From: Pseudomonadota bacterium
GTDB taxonomy: Bacteria > Pseudomonadota > Gammaproteobacteria > Burkholderiales > Burkholderiaceae_F
DNA: 64,000 nt
Reading direction: 5' to 3'
NCBI GenBank assembly: GCA_029778535.1
Contig: JAKOQB010000229.1
Coordinates: 32,755-96,754 of the forward strand
Shown: in pieces, positions 11,676 through 20,298 of the stretch
Numbering within the stretch: the stretch's first letter is position 1
Layout: every line of letters begins with the position of its first letter
Translations under genes and position numbers: made by a program
Notes under the pieces: model-generated
The model's database searches: none
What the model was told of the DNA's origin: nothing
What the model saw: only the letters and a program-made list of their open reading frames with translations

Positions 11676-13276
11676 GCCGACCTCAGCACGCAGAACGTCG
11701 CGCCGCCGAGCGTCGGGGCGGGCCCGCGCCTCGGCCCGGAACCGTTGCCGCCGCCGCGCGCGGCGAGTGCGGCGCGCGCCTCGTCGATGTCCGAAAACGG
11801 CCGCTTGATGCCGCCGACGTCCTGGTAGTCCTCGTGCCCCTTGCCGGCGATCAGCACGATGTCCTCGGCGGCCGCGCGCAGGACCGCGTGCGCGATCGCC
11901 TGCGCGCGATCGACGATCTCGTCGGCCGCGATGCCGGCCGGAATGCCGGCCGCGATGTCGCGGATGATGCGCAGCGGATCCTCGGTGCGGGGATTGTCGC
12001 TGGTGATCACGACGCGGTCGGCGCCGCGCGCGGCCGCCTGCGCCATCGGCGCGCGCTTGCCCGGATCGCGATCGCCGCCGGCGCCGAACACGATCCAGAG
12101 CCGCCCGCGCCGCGCCTGCGCCATCGGCCGCAGCGCGCCGAGCGCCTTGTCGATCGCGTCGGGCGTGTGCGCGTAGTCGACCACCACCAGCGGCGCGCCG
12201 TAGCCGCCGAAGCGCTGCATGCGCCCCGGCGGCGGAACCAGACGCGGCAGCAGCGCGCAGGCCTGCTCCAGATCGACGCCGCAGGCGAGCGCCGCGCCGA
12301 CCACGCCGAGCAGGTTCGACACGTTGAATTCGCCGACCAGCGACACCGACACCGCGTGCGCGGCGCCGTTGCCGCGGATCGCGAAGGCGAGTCCGTCGGG
12401 CGTGGCGCGCAGGTCGCTCGCCGACAGAAGCCGCGCGACCGCATCCGGCGCTTCGGTGCCCTGCGTGGTGTAGCCGGTGATGCGAACGCCACCGGCGCGC
12501 GCGCGGTTCGCCAGGCGCTGCACCAGCCGCCGGCCGGCCGCGTCGTCGAGGTTGATCACCGCGTCGGTCAGCGTGGGCCAGTCGAACAGGATCGCCTTGG
12601 CCGCCTCGTAGCGTTCCATCGTGCCGTGGTAGTCGAGGTGATCGCGCGTGAGATTCGTGAACAGCGCCACATCGAACTTGATGCCGTTCACCCGCCCCTG
12701 GTCCAACCCGATAGACGACACCTCCATCGCCAGCGCGCGCGCGCCGTCGTGCGCGAAGCGCTTGACCGCGCGCTGCAGCGTGATCGCGTCGGGCGTGGTC
12801 AGCGTCGCGTCGGCCTGCAGCGCGCCCGGAAAGCCGCTGCCGACGGTGCCGATCACCGCGCAGCGCGTGCCGGCCAGCGTCAGCATCTGCGCGATCCACT
12901 GGCTGCACGAGGTCTTGCCGTTGGTGCCGGTCACGCCGATGCCGAGCAGCCCTTCGCTCGGAGCCGCGTAGAAGCGCGCGGCGAGCTGGCCGATCACGCG
13001 CCGCAGGTTCGCCACCGCAAGCACCGGCACGCCGATTTCGCGCGCCTGCCAGCCGTCCGCCTCGACGATCACCGCGACCGCGCCGCGCGACACCGCGGCG
13101 TCGATGAACGAGCGACCGTCCGCGCTCTTGCCCGGGATCGCGCCAGGCGTGGCGACGAACACGTCGCCCGCGCCGACGCGCCGGCTGTCGAGCTGCAGGT
13201 CGTGCGCGAACGCGTCCGGCGCCTGCGCGCGCAGCCACGCCAGGATCTGCATCGCGGCAGCGTGCGGGCCGGTCAC
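11669..13276 (-). CDS. murE: UDP-MurNAc-L-Ala-D-Glu--meso-DAP ligase
   Basis: Cytoplasmic Mur ligase of 535 residues adding the third stem residue. The substrate motif DNPRTEDP is the signature of meso-diaminopimelate specificity, as expected of a Gram-negative. The P-loop is GIGVTGTNGKTSCSQWIA; TTPDAITLQ and FTNLTRDHLDYHGTMERYEA are also present. The GTG at 13276 overlaps the ftsI stop (GTGA) and is preceded by GGAGGAGG, so it is favoured over the ATG at 13252. The C-terminus carries about 35 extra Gly/Arg/Ala-rich residues of no known function. Confidence 0.95.
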   Translation of the reverse strand: MTGPHAAAMQILAWLRAQAPDAFAHDLQLDSRRVGAGDVFVATPGAIPGKSADGRSFIDAAVSRGAVAVIVEADGWQAREIGVPVLAVANLRRVIGQLAARFYAAPSEGLLGIGVTGTNGKTSCSQWIAQMLTLAGTRCAVIGTVGSGFPGALQADATLTTPDAITLQRAVKRFAHDGARALAMEVSSIGLDQGRVNGIKFDVALFTNLTRDHLDYHGTMERYEAAKAILFDWPTLTDAVINLDDAAGRRLVQRLANRARAGGVRITGYTTQGTEAPDAVARLLSASDLRATPDGLAFAIRGNGAAHAVSVSLVGEFNVSNLLGVVGAALACGVDLEQACALLPRLVPPPGRMQRFGGYGAPLVVVDYAHTPDAIDKALGALRPMAQARRGRLWIVFGAGGDRDPGKRAPMAQAAARGADRVVITSDNPRTEDPLRIIRDIAAGIPAGIAADEIVDRAQAIAHAVLRAAAEDIVLIAGKGHEDYQDVGGIKRPFSDIDEARAALAARGGGNGSGPRRGPAPTLGGATFCVLRSAC

Positions 13277-15075
13277 AGCGCCTCCTCCGGCACCGGCTGC
13301 GCGGGCAAGGCAGGCAAGGTGATCGGGCCGTCGGGCGGCACCTGCAGCGCGCGCAGCGTGCCGGCGGCGATCTGCGCGAACACCGGCGCGGCGACCTGCC
13401 CGCCGTAGTACGTGCCGCCGCTCGGCTCGTCGATCATCACCGCGACCACGATGCGCGGGTCGGACACCGGCGCGAAGCCGGAGAACGACGCGATGTACGC
13501 ATTGGTGTAGCGGCCGTTGTGCAGCTTGCGCGCGGTGCCGGTCTTGCCGGCGGCGCGATAGCCGGCGATGCGCGCCGCCGGCGCGGTGCCTTCGTCGCTG
13601 ACGGCCAGTTCCAGCATGTGCCGCATCGCGCGCGCGGTCTCGGGCTTGATCACCTGCACGCCGGCGACCGGGCCGGTCGTCTTCAGCAGCGACAGCGGCA
13701 CCACGTCGCCGTCGCGCGCGAACACGGTGTACGCGCGCGCGAGCTGCAGCAGCGACACCGACACGCCGTAGCCGTAGGCGATCGTCGCCTGCTCGACCGG
13801 GCGCCAGGTCCTGTACGGCCGCAGCCGCCCGGGCACCGCGCCCTGCAGCCCGATGCGCGGCGGCTGGCCGAAGCCGACCGCGGTGTAGGTGTCCCACAGC
13901 ATCTGTGCCGGCAGGTTGAGCGCGATCTTCGCGGTTCCGACGTTGCTCGACTTGGCGAGCACCTGCTCGACCGTCAGCACGCCGTGCGGATGCGCGTCGC
14001 CGATCGTGCGATCGCCGATCTTCATGCGCCCGGGCGCGGTGTCCACGCGCATCTGCGGCGTGATGCGCCCGGCGTCGAGCGCGGCGGCGATCGAGAACGG
14101 CTTCAGCGTCGAGCCCGGCTCGAACGTGTCGGTCACGACGCGGTTGCGCAGCGCCTCGATGTTCCACGAGCCGCGCGTGTTCGGATCGAAGCTCGGCCAG
14201 CTCGCCAGCGCCAGCACTTCGCCGGTCCTCACGTCCAGCACCAGCACCGAGCCGGCGCGCGCATGGTTGGTTTCGACCGCGTTGCGCAGCGCCGAGTACG
14301 CTAGGTACTGGATGCGGTGGTCGATCGACAGCGTCACGTCGCTGCCGTCGACCGGCTCGCGCAGCCAGTCCTCTTCGACGATGCGGCCCATGCGATCCTT
14401 GATCACGCGCCGGTGGCCGGTGCGGCCGGCCAGCGTGGACTCCAGCGCCAGCTCGATGCCCTCCTGCCCGCGATCCTCGACGTTGGTGAAGCCGATCAGG
14501 TGCGCGACGGTCGCGCTCTCCGGGTAATGGCGCTTGAATTCGCGCGACTGATGGATGCCGGCAAGCTGCAGGCCTTCGATCTTCCTGGCGACGTCGAGGT
14601 CGACCTGCCGTCGCAGATAGACGAACTTGCGATCTTCGTTGGCGAGCTTGCGACGCAATTCCGCGACCGGCATCTGCAGCAGTTGCGCCAGTCGCGCGAG
14701 CTGCCGCGGCGTGGCATCGACGTCGTCGGGGATGGCCCAGATCGCCTTGGCCGGCACCGACGCTGCCAGCACGACGCCGTTGCGGTCGGTGACCTTGCCG
14801 CGCGTGGCCGGCATCTCGAGCGTGCGCGCGTAGCGCACCTCGCCCTGGCGCTGGAAGTAACTGGTCGACACCCCGCCCTGCAGGAATATCGCGCGCCCGG
14901 CCAGCGCGACGAAGCCGCAGAAGAGCAGGAACAACATCAGCTTCGAGCGCCAGGCCGGCAGCTTCACCACCAGCAGCGGGTTGGCGTTGAAGGCGACCCG
15001 CTCGCCGCCGCGCGCGGGGCTCGGCGGCCGCCGTCCGCTGACGGCGCCGCAACGAAGCGCGGCGGGCTGCTTCAT
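13273..15075 (-). CDS. ftsI: Septal transpeptidase FtsI (PBP3)
   Basis: Class B penicillin-binding protein of 600 residues that cross-links septal peptidoglycan in the periplasm together with FtsW. A cytoplasmic tail of about 45 residues precedes one transmembrane helix (LMLFLLFCGFVALAGRAIFL). The PBP dimerisation domain follows with RGKVTDRNGVVLA. The transpeptidase domain carries the active-site SxxK in EPGSTLKPFSIA, the SSN motif in LAKSSNVGTAK and the KTG motif in AAGKTGTARKL. The ATG overlaps the ftsL stop as ATGA. Confidence 0.96.
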   Translation of the reverse strand: MKQPAALRCGAVSGRRPPSPARGGERVAFNANPLLVVKLPAWRSKLMLFLLFCGFVALAGRAIFLQGGVSTSYFQRQGEVRYARTLEMPATRGKVTDRNGVVLAASVPAKAIWAIPDDVDATPRQLARLAQLLQMPVAELRRKLANEDRKFVYLRRQVDLDVARKIEGLQLAGIHQSREFKRHYPESATVAHLIGFTNVEDRGQEGIELALESTLAGRTGHRRVIKDRMGRIVEEDWLREPVDGSDVTLSIDHRIQYLAYSALRNAVETNHARAGSVLVLDVRTGEVLALASWPSFDPNTRGSWNIEALRNRVVTDTFEPGSTLKPFSIAAALDAGRITPQMRVDTAPGRMKIGDRTIGDAHPHGVLTVEQVLAKSSNVGTAKIALNLPAQMLWDTYTAVGFGQPPRIGLQGAVPGRLRPYRTWRPVEQATIAYGYGVSVSLLQLARAYTVFARDGDVVPLSLLKTTGPVAGVQVIKPETARAMRHMLELAVSDEGTAPAARIAGYRAAGKTGTARKLHNGRYTNAYIASFSGFAPVSDPRIVVAVMIDEPSGGTYYGGQVAAPVFAQIAAGTLRALQVPPDGPITLPALPAQPVPEEAL

Positions 15076-15374
15076 TTCGCCGGCTCCGCGCCCGGGTACG
15101 GCGTCGGCAGAAAGGCGGTGCGCGCGCCATCGACCGCCCGCAGACCGAGCTGGCGCGCGGCCGCCTCGACGCTGGCCGGCTGAGACACGCGCCCGAGTTC
15201 GACGCGCAGCCGGTTGCCTTCGGCCGCGAGCTGCTGCGCGAGCTGCTGGGCACGTTCGAGCTCGACGAACAGTCCGCGTGCACGGTGCTGCGACGTGATC
15301 AGCGACAGGCTGCACGCGACGAGACCCGCGACCAGCGCGGCGATCAGCCACAGGTTCGCGCCCCGCTGCCTCAC
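15072..15374 (-). CDS. ftsL: Cell division protein FtsL
   Basis: Small bitopic divisome protein of 100 residues that forms a complex with FtsB and FtsQ and helps activate FtsWI. One transmembrane helix (residues 8-26, [19 protein letters not shown]) is followed by a periplasmic coiled coil with heptad leucines ([21 protein letters not shown]). Sequence conservation is low in this family, so position between rsmH and ftsI and the architecture carry the call. The ATG overlaps the rsmH stop. Confidence 0.9.
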   Translation of the reverse strand: MRQRGANLWLIAALVAGLVACSLSLITSQHRARGLFVELERAQQLAQQLAAEGNRLRVELGRVSQPASVEAAARQLGLRAVDGARTAFLPTPYPGAEPAK

Positions 15375-16354
15375 GCCGCTCCCGTCGCCGCAAGCGCGAC
15401 GTCCGTGCGCTCGGCCACCCGCATCACCGCGCTGCGCGCGCGCGGATTCGCGGCCACTTCGTCTTCGGCCGGCCGCACCTTGGCCAGCGCGCGCAGCGTC
15501 GGCCGCGGCAGTTGCGCCGCGCGCAGCGGCAGGCGTCGTGCGGCGGCGCCCAATTGACGCTCCGGATGCGCGTGCGACTCGATGAAGCGCTTGACGATGC
15601 GGTCCTCGAGCGAATGGAAGCTGATCGCGACGAGGCGACCGCCCGGCTTCAGCACGGCGATTATCTGCGGCAGCACTAGCGCGAGTTCCTCAAGCTCTTG
15701 ATTGAGGTGAATCCGAACAGCCTGAAAAGTCCGCGTGGCCGGATGCTGACCGGCGTCCTTGCGACTCTTGACCGGGATCGCGTCTGCCACGACAGCGGCA
15801 AGGTCGGCGGTCGTTGCGAGCGACCGACCCACGCGCTTTCCATCCGGGCGGCAAGCCACAATCGCCTTTGCAATCGATGCAGCAAACCGTTCTTCCCCAT
15901 AGTCGCGGATGACGCGCGTCAGTTCTTCAACAGTTGTCGAGGCCAACCACTGCGCCAGCGTCTGACCCTGCGTGGTATCCATGCGCATGTCGAGCGGCCC
16001 CGCCTGGCGCCATGAGAAACCCCGTTCCGCCGTGTCGATCTGCGGCGAGGACACCCCGAGGTCGAGTAGCACGCCGTCCACCTGCGCAAGCCCCAGCGAC
16101 TCGAGCGTGGCGCGCAGCCGTGAAAACGCGGTGTGGACAAAGTGAAATCGCGCGTCGCCGATCGCCGCCGCGGCGGCCGCCGCTTGCGGATCTCGATCCA
16201 GTGCGATCACGCGGCCCCGCTCCGACAACCGCGCCAGCAGTGCGCGCGCATGCCCGCCGCGTCCGAACGTCGCGTCGACATACGTGCCATCGGGCGTCGT
16301 CACCAGATGATCGACGGCGCTGGCGGCAAGGACGGTGAGGTGCTGCACGGGCAA
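15371..16354 (-). CDS. rsmH: 16S rRNA (cytosine-1402-N4)-methyltransferase
   Basis: SAM-dependent methyltransferase of 327 residues that modifies C1402 in the ribosomal P site. Motifs seen: [16 protein letters not shown] (SAM loop), [51 protein letters not shown] and [14 protein letters not shown]. No ATG is available in frame downstream of the mraZ stop. The start must be the TTG at 16354 or the GTG at 16348, neither with a clear ribosome site. Coupling to mraZ translation is likely. Confidence 0.95.
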   Translation of the reverse strand: MPVQHLTVLAASAVDHLVTTPDGTYVDATFGRGGHARALLARLSERGRVIALDRDPQAAAAAAAIGDARFHFVHTAFSRLRATLESLGLAQVDGVLLDLGVSSPQIDTAERGFSWRQAGPLDMRMDTTQGQTLAQWLASTTVEELTRVIRDYGEERFAASIAKAIVACRPDGKRVGRSLATTADLAAVVADAIPVKSRKDAGQHPATRTFQAVRIHLNQELEELALVLPQIIAVLKPGGRLVAISFHSLEDRIVKRFIESHAHPERQLGAAARRLPLRAAQLPRPTLRALAKVRPAEDEVAANPRARSAVMRVAERTDVALAATGAA

Positions 16355-16384
16355 CGACGGCGGGGCATTCGACGGGGTTGGCCA

Positions 16385-16810
16385 TCAGAACGTGAACCCG
16401 GCCACGGCTTCGACGACATGGGGGAGCTGCTCCTGCAACGTCGACTCGTGACGCGCGGCGTCCCACAGTTCGAAGTGCTCGCCCATGCCGAGCAGCATCG
16501 CATCGCGTTCGAGGCCGGCGGCGCCGCGCAGTTCGGACGTGATCTGCAGGCGGCCCGCCGCGTCGAGTTCAACATCCATTGCGCTGCCGAGCAGCAGGCG
16601 CTGCAGGGCCCGCGCAGAATAGGGCAGGCGCGCGATCTCTTCGCGCTTGGCCTCCCAACGGGGACGCGGATAGATCAGCAGGCAGCCATCGGGATGGCGC
16701 GTCAGCGTCAGCCGCGACTCGCACAGCGCGTGCAATGCCTCGCGGTGCCGCGTAGGCATAGAAAGCCTGCCCTTGGCATCCAGCGTCAGCTGCGACGAAC
16801 CCTGGAACAC
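16385..16810 (-). CDS. mraZ: Transcriptional regulator MraZ
   Basis: AbrB-like DNA-binding protein of 141 residues, first gene and repressor of the dcw operon. It has two repeats of the MraZ fold, each with a D-x-K-G-R-like signature: LTLDAKGRLSMPTRHRE near the N-terminus and VELDAAGRLQITSELR in the middle. Start is a GTG preceded by a G-rich stretch. Three MraZ-type operator repeats lie about 75-105 bases upstream, consistent with autoregulation. Confidence 0.96.
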   Translation of the reverse strand: MFQGSSQLTLDAKGRLSMPTRHREALHALCESRLTLTRHPDGCLLIYPRPRWEAKREEIARLPYSARALQRLLLGSAMDVELDAAGRLQITSELRGAAGLERDAMLLGMGEHFELWDAARHESTLQEQLPHVVEAVAGFTF

Positions 16811-16857
16811 GACCCCCGGTCCCCCATCCGGGGCGAATCAGCTAGATCCTTTGCTGG

Positions 16858-16914
16858 TAAATATTTTCAGCGAAGCGATCACTAACTGATCCACCCTCTC
16901 CCACTTTTTTCCAC
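16858..16914 (-). promoter_or_regulatory. MraZ operator (three direct repeats) and putative dcw promoter
   Basis: On the minus strand GTGG occurs three times with an exact 10-base period (starting at 16914, 16904 and 16894): GTGGAAAAAAGTGGGAGAGG then GTGGATCAGT. This matches the TGGG-N6-type direct repeats bound by MraZ in other bacteria. Immediately downstream lie a weak -35-like TTAGTG (16880-16885) and -10-like TATTTA (16858-16863) separated by 16 bases. The operator is seen directly; the promoter boxes are a guess. The remainder of the 16811-17109 gap shows nothing else clear. Confidence 0.8.
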
Positions 16915-17109
16915 GGCGCACTGTAGCGAAGCGCCGGGAGAGGGTCAAGGGTCCGGGAGAAGATTTCTCAATCGCGACAAGGACTTAGCGCACAGAAATC
17001 AAGCAGTACTTGACAAAAAAGAGCCGCCAAATGAAGGGGATATGACCGCCGGTGAAAGTGATTTCTCAACTGTTCCCAAGGGTCATGTGCCTCGGGATGA
17101 GGTGAAAGT

Positions 17110-17440
17110 GCAAAGCCCGCCTGTACGCCGGATTCTGTGCCGCGCGCAGTCGTGAAACCGCGTGCGCCGGCGACCATTCCTCTAGGCCGGCGCTCGCGCG
17201 CCGGCTCGAGCCATCTACCCGCAGCCTCCCCGAGCAGGATCGTCGGCTGCCTATTTGATGTTGCTCCGCGTAGAGATTGCCCGTTTCACCCGGCATGACC
17301 GAAGACACGCCGACTCGTCTCTGTAGCTCTGATCCTCACCTCACGGTGGACAGGTGTTACCTGCTACGCCGCTCTGCGGAGTCCGGACGTTCCTCCCGCA
17401 CGCAATGCGTGCCGGCGGTCGCCCGGCGGGCTTTGCAGAC
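17110..17440 (-). ncRNA. rnpB: RNase P RNA (class A)
   Basis: Catalytic RNA of RNase P, which matures tRNA 5' ends. Read on the minus strand, the 5' and 3' ends pair as helix P1 (GCAAAGCCCGCC at 17436-17425 with GGCGGGCTTTGC at 17121-17110). The conserved GGAGGAACGTCCGGACTCC core follows the first helices. AGAGGAATGGTCGC and the 3' core ACAGAATCCGGCGTACAGGC are also present. About 330 nt is normal for class A. A weak promoter candidate is TTGCAG (17467-17472) and TTAGAT (17445-17450), 16 bases apart. No clear U-tract terminator follows. Confidence 0.96.
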
Positions 17441-17651
17441 CGCAATCTAAGGACGAGATCGAGGCGCTGCAAGGTCTTCGGCCAGCGTTCGCTCGAGGCA
17501 ACTGAAAGCGCCTCCGCACCGTCCTGCGAAACCCCGGCGGCCGTAGCGCGACGAGGCGGGGTGCCCCGAACTTTCGAGCGCATCGCCGCTCCCATCGACA
17601 GCCGCGTTCGGTCAACCGGCCGAACCTCGATGCTTTGAGGAGCTCGAAACG

Positions 17652-17936
17652 ATGAACCTTCCACCCTCCCGGCGCGTCTGGCTGACGCGGGTCACCGGCG
17701 CCGTACTCGCAATTCCGCTCGCCACGCTTGCGACCCGCGCGTATGCCTCGAAGAACGAGGCGCTGCGAGCGGCGTTGAAATACCAGGACAAGCCCAGCGG
17801 GGACCAGCACTGCGCGACCTGCGTGCAATTCGTCCCCGGCAAAACCGCAACCGCACTCGGAAGCTGCAAGGTGATAACCGGCGACACCGAGATCAGTCCG
17901 AACGGCTGGTGCACCGCTTACGTCAAGAAGTCCTGA
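17652..17936 (+). CDS. High-potential iron-sulfur protein (HiPIP)
   Basis: Small periplasmic electron carrier of 94 residues with one [4Fe-4S] cluster. A twin-arginine-type signal peptide (SRRVWLTRVTGAVLAIPLAT) ends near an AYA site at about residue 32, as expected for a cofactor protein folded before export. Four cysteines follow in the HiPIP pattern: HCATC, LGSC and GWC, with the conserved GWC-x-Y context. A ribosome site AGGAG is nine bases upstream. It stands alone between rnpB and the HD-GYP gene. HiPIPs usually feed photosynthetic or respiratory terminal reactions; the partner is not in view. Confidence 0.93.
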   Translation: MNLPPSRRVWLTRVTGAVLAIPLATLATRAYASKNEALRAALKYQDKPSGDQHCATCVQFVPGKTATALGSCKVITGDTEISPNGWCTAYVKKS

Positions 17937-18073
17937 GCCCGGAAGCGCCTGGTGGGGCGATTGATGCGCATGCAGGCGGGCCTAATCAGGCTGCCTCGAA
18001 GTCGATCGACGATTGCGCTACCGGAAAGGTGCCGAGCGCGCGCCGGCGGCGAGATCGGCCGACTGCGGGCGAC

Positions 18074-20011
18074 TTAGCGGCGCAGGTCGAACACGCCGCG
18101 CCCGTCAGGCCCCTTGAGTGCGGCGGCGATGCGCGCACGCGCCTGGATGAACGGCGAGTTCTTGGCCTCGGCGCCGAGGAAGACGTCGAGGTCGCCGACC
18201 TCGCGCTGCAGGCGCGGGACGAGTTCGAGGAACAGGTCGGTCACCTCGGGATCGAACTGGATTCCGCGCAGCGAACGGATTTCCTGGATCGCTTCGCGGA
18301 TCGGCCACGCCTGCTTGTAGGGCCGCACATGCGTCAACGCGTCGAACACGTCGACGATCGCGGTGATGCGCGCCGCCACCGGAATCGCGGTTCCGGCCAG
18401 CCCGTACGGATAACCGCGGCCGTTCCACCATTCGTGATGGTGGCGCGCGATGTCCTCGGCGACATGCATCTGCGGGATGTTGCTGCGAGCCAGGATTTCG
18501 GCGCCGGCGATGGTGTGGTGCTGCATGATCTTGCGCTCGCCGTCGGTCAACCGGCCGGGTTTCAGCAGGATCGAGTCGGGCACCGCGAGCTTGCCGATGT
18601 CGTGCATGCGCGCCGCCAGATCGATCATGAAGCACACGTCTTCCTCGAGCCCGTATTCCTTGCCGAGGATCGAGGCGAAGCGCCCCACGCGATAGCAGTG
18701 CTCGCCGGTCGTGTCGTCGTGCAGTTCGGCCGCCACCGACTGCTGCTCGAGCATCGCGATGCGCGACTTCATCAGCTCGCGCTCGCCGAGCTGGATGCGC
18801 AGTTCGCCGAGGTGCTTGTCCAGGTGCGCATCCGGCGTCGCATTGTCGACCGCGGACAAGTAGGATTCCTCGACCTGCTGCAGGTGGCGCTGGTGGTGCA
18901 TCAGCACCTGCTGCTGCTTTGCGTCCTGATTGAGCTTCAGCAGTTCGTGCAGGTAGATCAGCGCGACGTCGGGCTGCCCGGCCAGCTCGTAGCCCTTGAC
19001 CGCAGCCGACATCGCATCGCGCAAACTGCCGCGTATCGAGCTGCGCGCCTTCTCGAGGGAGCGCTTGATGCGCGTCAACCCGACATCGGTGGTGCCCGCC
19101 TGAACTTCGGTCAGTCCTTCGGCGATGGCGGAGTCAAACTCCGCGCGCTCCAGTCCGGACTTGGCGGCGAACTCCTTGGCATAGTCGCAACGCCGTTTCG
19201 CGCCGTCGACATCTCCCGTCTCGAGCAGCAGTTGGGCAAAGCTTTTCTCGGCCAGAACCCGGTACATGCAATCGGTCGGATTGGTCGGGGTTGCAAAGAT
19301 CTCGACCGCCTGGCGGACCGCGCGCAGACCGCGCCGCAAATCCTGGATCGTCAGACTGGCGTAAGCGACATTGCCGAGCGCTATACCTTTGACAACCCGA
19401 AGTGCTGGATCGTCCCCAGCGAGCGTGATCGCCCGTTCATAACAGCGGATCGCGTCCGAATACTGGGCCGCGTTCTGAAGCGCGAGCCCGAGGTTGTTCC
19501 AAAGTCCGACTTCACCGAGGCAATCGCCGAGTTCGCGCGCAAGGTCCAGCGCCTCGGCGAAGCTCTCGGTCGCCAGCGGCAGGTTGCCGGTCTCCATCTG
19601 CATCACGCCGGCAAACGTCAGCGCCTTGCGGAGCAATGCCTTGTCGCCGATGAGTCGAGCGCCGGCGACCGCATCGCTAGCCGGCCCGATACCCTGCTGC
19701 GCCTGCGCGCTGACATACGCATAGTGGACGATGAGCAGCAGGCATTCGACGCCGGTTGCGCTCATCAACTCAGGCGGAACGGCACGGATGGCGTCGTACG
19801 CGCTTTGGAACACGTCGGGCGCATCAGCGCCGGGCGAGGCCAGCGTCGCCTTCAAGCGCGCCAGCGTCCGGTCGAAGAAGGCGCGCGCGTCTTCCGCGGA
19901 ACGGGCAACCGCATCGGCTCCGATCGCTGATCGATCCACTGGGGCACCTGTGTTCACGCGCGTTACCGTAGCAGATACCCTGAACCCGCGATAGCTGGAG
20001 TTTGGTACCAA
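18074..20011 (-). CDS. TPR-repeat protein with C-terminal HD-GYP c-di-GMP phosphodiesterase domain
   Basis: Cytoplasmic protein of 645 residues with no transmembrane segment. Residues about 90-330 are helical TPR-like repeats (for example LYNNLG-type segments such as LGLALQNAAQYSDAIRCYERA). A coiled linker (QQQVLMHHQRHLQQVEESY) follows, then an HD-GYP domain from about 425. Its metal and catalytic residues are intact: EHCYRVGRF, HDIGK at 470-474, QHHTIAGAEIL, HHHEWWNGRGYP with GYP at 533-535, and DVFDAL. It should hydrolyse c-di-GMP. The TPR array is the likely sensor, since no REC or GAF domain is present. The start is uncertain: TTG at 20011 gives the longest product; a GTG near 19957 is an alternative. 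It is divergent from a 35-codon peptide gene. Confidence 0.88.
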   Translation of the reverse strand: MVPNSSYRGFRVSATVTRVNTGAPVDRSAIGADAVARSAEDARAFFDRTLARLKATLASPGADAPDVFQSAYDAIRAVPPELMSATGVECLLLIVHYAYVSAQAQQGIGPASDAVAGARLIGDKALLRKALTFAGVMQMETGNLPLATESFAEALDLARELGDCLGEVGLWNNLGLALQNAAQYSDAIRCYERAITLAGDDPALRVVKGIALGNVAYASLTIQDLRRGLRAVRQAVEIFATPTNPTDCMYRVLAEKSFAQLLLETGDVDGAKRRCDYAKEFAAKSGLERAEFDSAIAEGLTEVQAGTTDVGLTRIKRSLEKARSSIRGSLRDAMSAAVKGYELAGQPDVALIYLHELLKLNQDAKQQQVLMHHQRHLQQVEESYLSAVDNATPDAHLDKHLGELRIQLGERELMKSRIAMLEQQSVAAELHDDTTGEHCYRVGRFASILGKEYGLEEDVCFMIDLAARMHDIGKLAVPDSILLKPGRLTDGERKIMQHHTIAGAEILARSNIPQMHVAEDIARHHHEWWNGRGYPYGLAGTAIPVAARITAIVDVFDALTHVRPYKQAWPIREAIQEIRSLRGIQFDPEVTDLFLELVPRLQREVGDLDVFLGAEAKNSPFIQARARIAAALKGPDGRGVFDLRR

Positions 20012-20118
20012 GGATGGATTAATCCCCGTGTTCTCGGGACTATCCGCCGCGTAGGCGAGAGGCTTCCGGTTTCCGGGGCGGCGCCAAGGTCGGTGAAACG
20101 CAAACTCTGGGGGATGTC

Positions 20119-20226
20119 ATGGAAGCTCTGGTTCAGGAAGTCAAAGCGCAAGAACAAGTCGTCGAACTGACGTTGACCGAACTGGCGCAAGTGGGCGGCG
20201 GAAGTGGGGGCGCGGCGCTTGTTTGA
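20119..20226 (+). CDS. 35-residue putative double-glycine-leader peptide
   Basis: ATG at 20119 is preceded by GGGGGA at a suitable distance and the frame closes with TGA at 20226. The product is acidic at first (MEALVQEVKAQEQ). It then reads VVELTLTELAQVGGG, close to the consensus of leader peptides cut after GG by PCAT/C39-type exporters (ELxxxELxxVxGG), and ends in the short tail SGGAALV. A rho-independent terminator follows 21 bases after the stop, so this looks like a free-standing transcript. No maturase, C39 transporter or immunity gene is in the window. The neighbour is the divergent TPR/HD-GYP gene. Function unknown: bacteriocin-like precursor, signalling peptide or orphan. A second overlapping 18-codon frame is judged spurious. 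Confidence 0.6.
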   Translation: MEALVQEVKAQEQVVELTLTELAQVGGGSGGAALV

Positions 20227-20247
20227 GGCAAAAAGAGAATCCCTGAG

Positions 20248-20277
20248 AACCGGGGCCAGGCGCCCCGGTTTTCTTTT
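20248..20277 (+). terminator. Rho-independent terminator after the 35-residue peptide gene
   Basis: A perfect 9-bp stem (248-256 of 20 kb with 262-270; AACCGGGGC/GCCCCGGTT), a five-base loop, then TTCTTTTG. It also separates the small gene from the convergent cheB remnant. Confidence 0.85.
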
Positions 20278-20298
20278 GTGCATCAAGAACTTGCTCCT

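Noticed and set aside
17040..17110. Direct repeat GTGAAAGTG at 17052-17060 and 17102-17110 beside rnpB as a possible attachment site
   Set aside because: Only nine bases, no integrase gene or tRNA nearby, and no mobile cargo between the copies.
20114..20170. An 18-codon frame starting MSWKLWF that overlaps the 35-residue peptide gene in another frame
   Set aside because: Its ATG sits immediately on the G-rich ribosome site with no spacing and it ends well before the terminator. The overlapping frame has the recognisable GG-leader motif and fills the space to the terminator.
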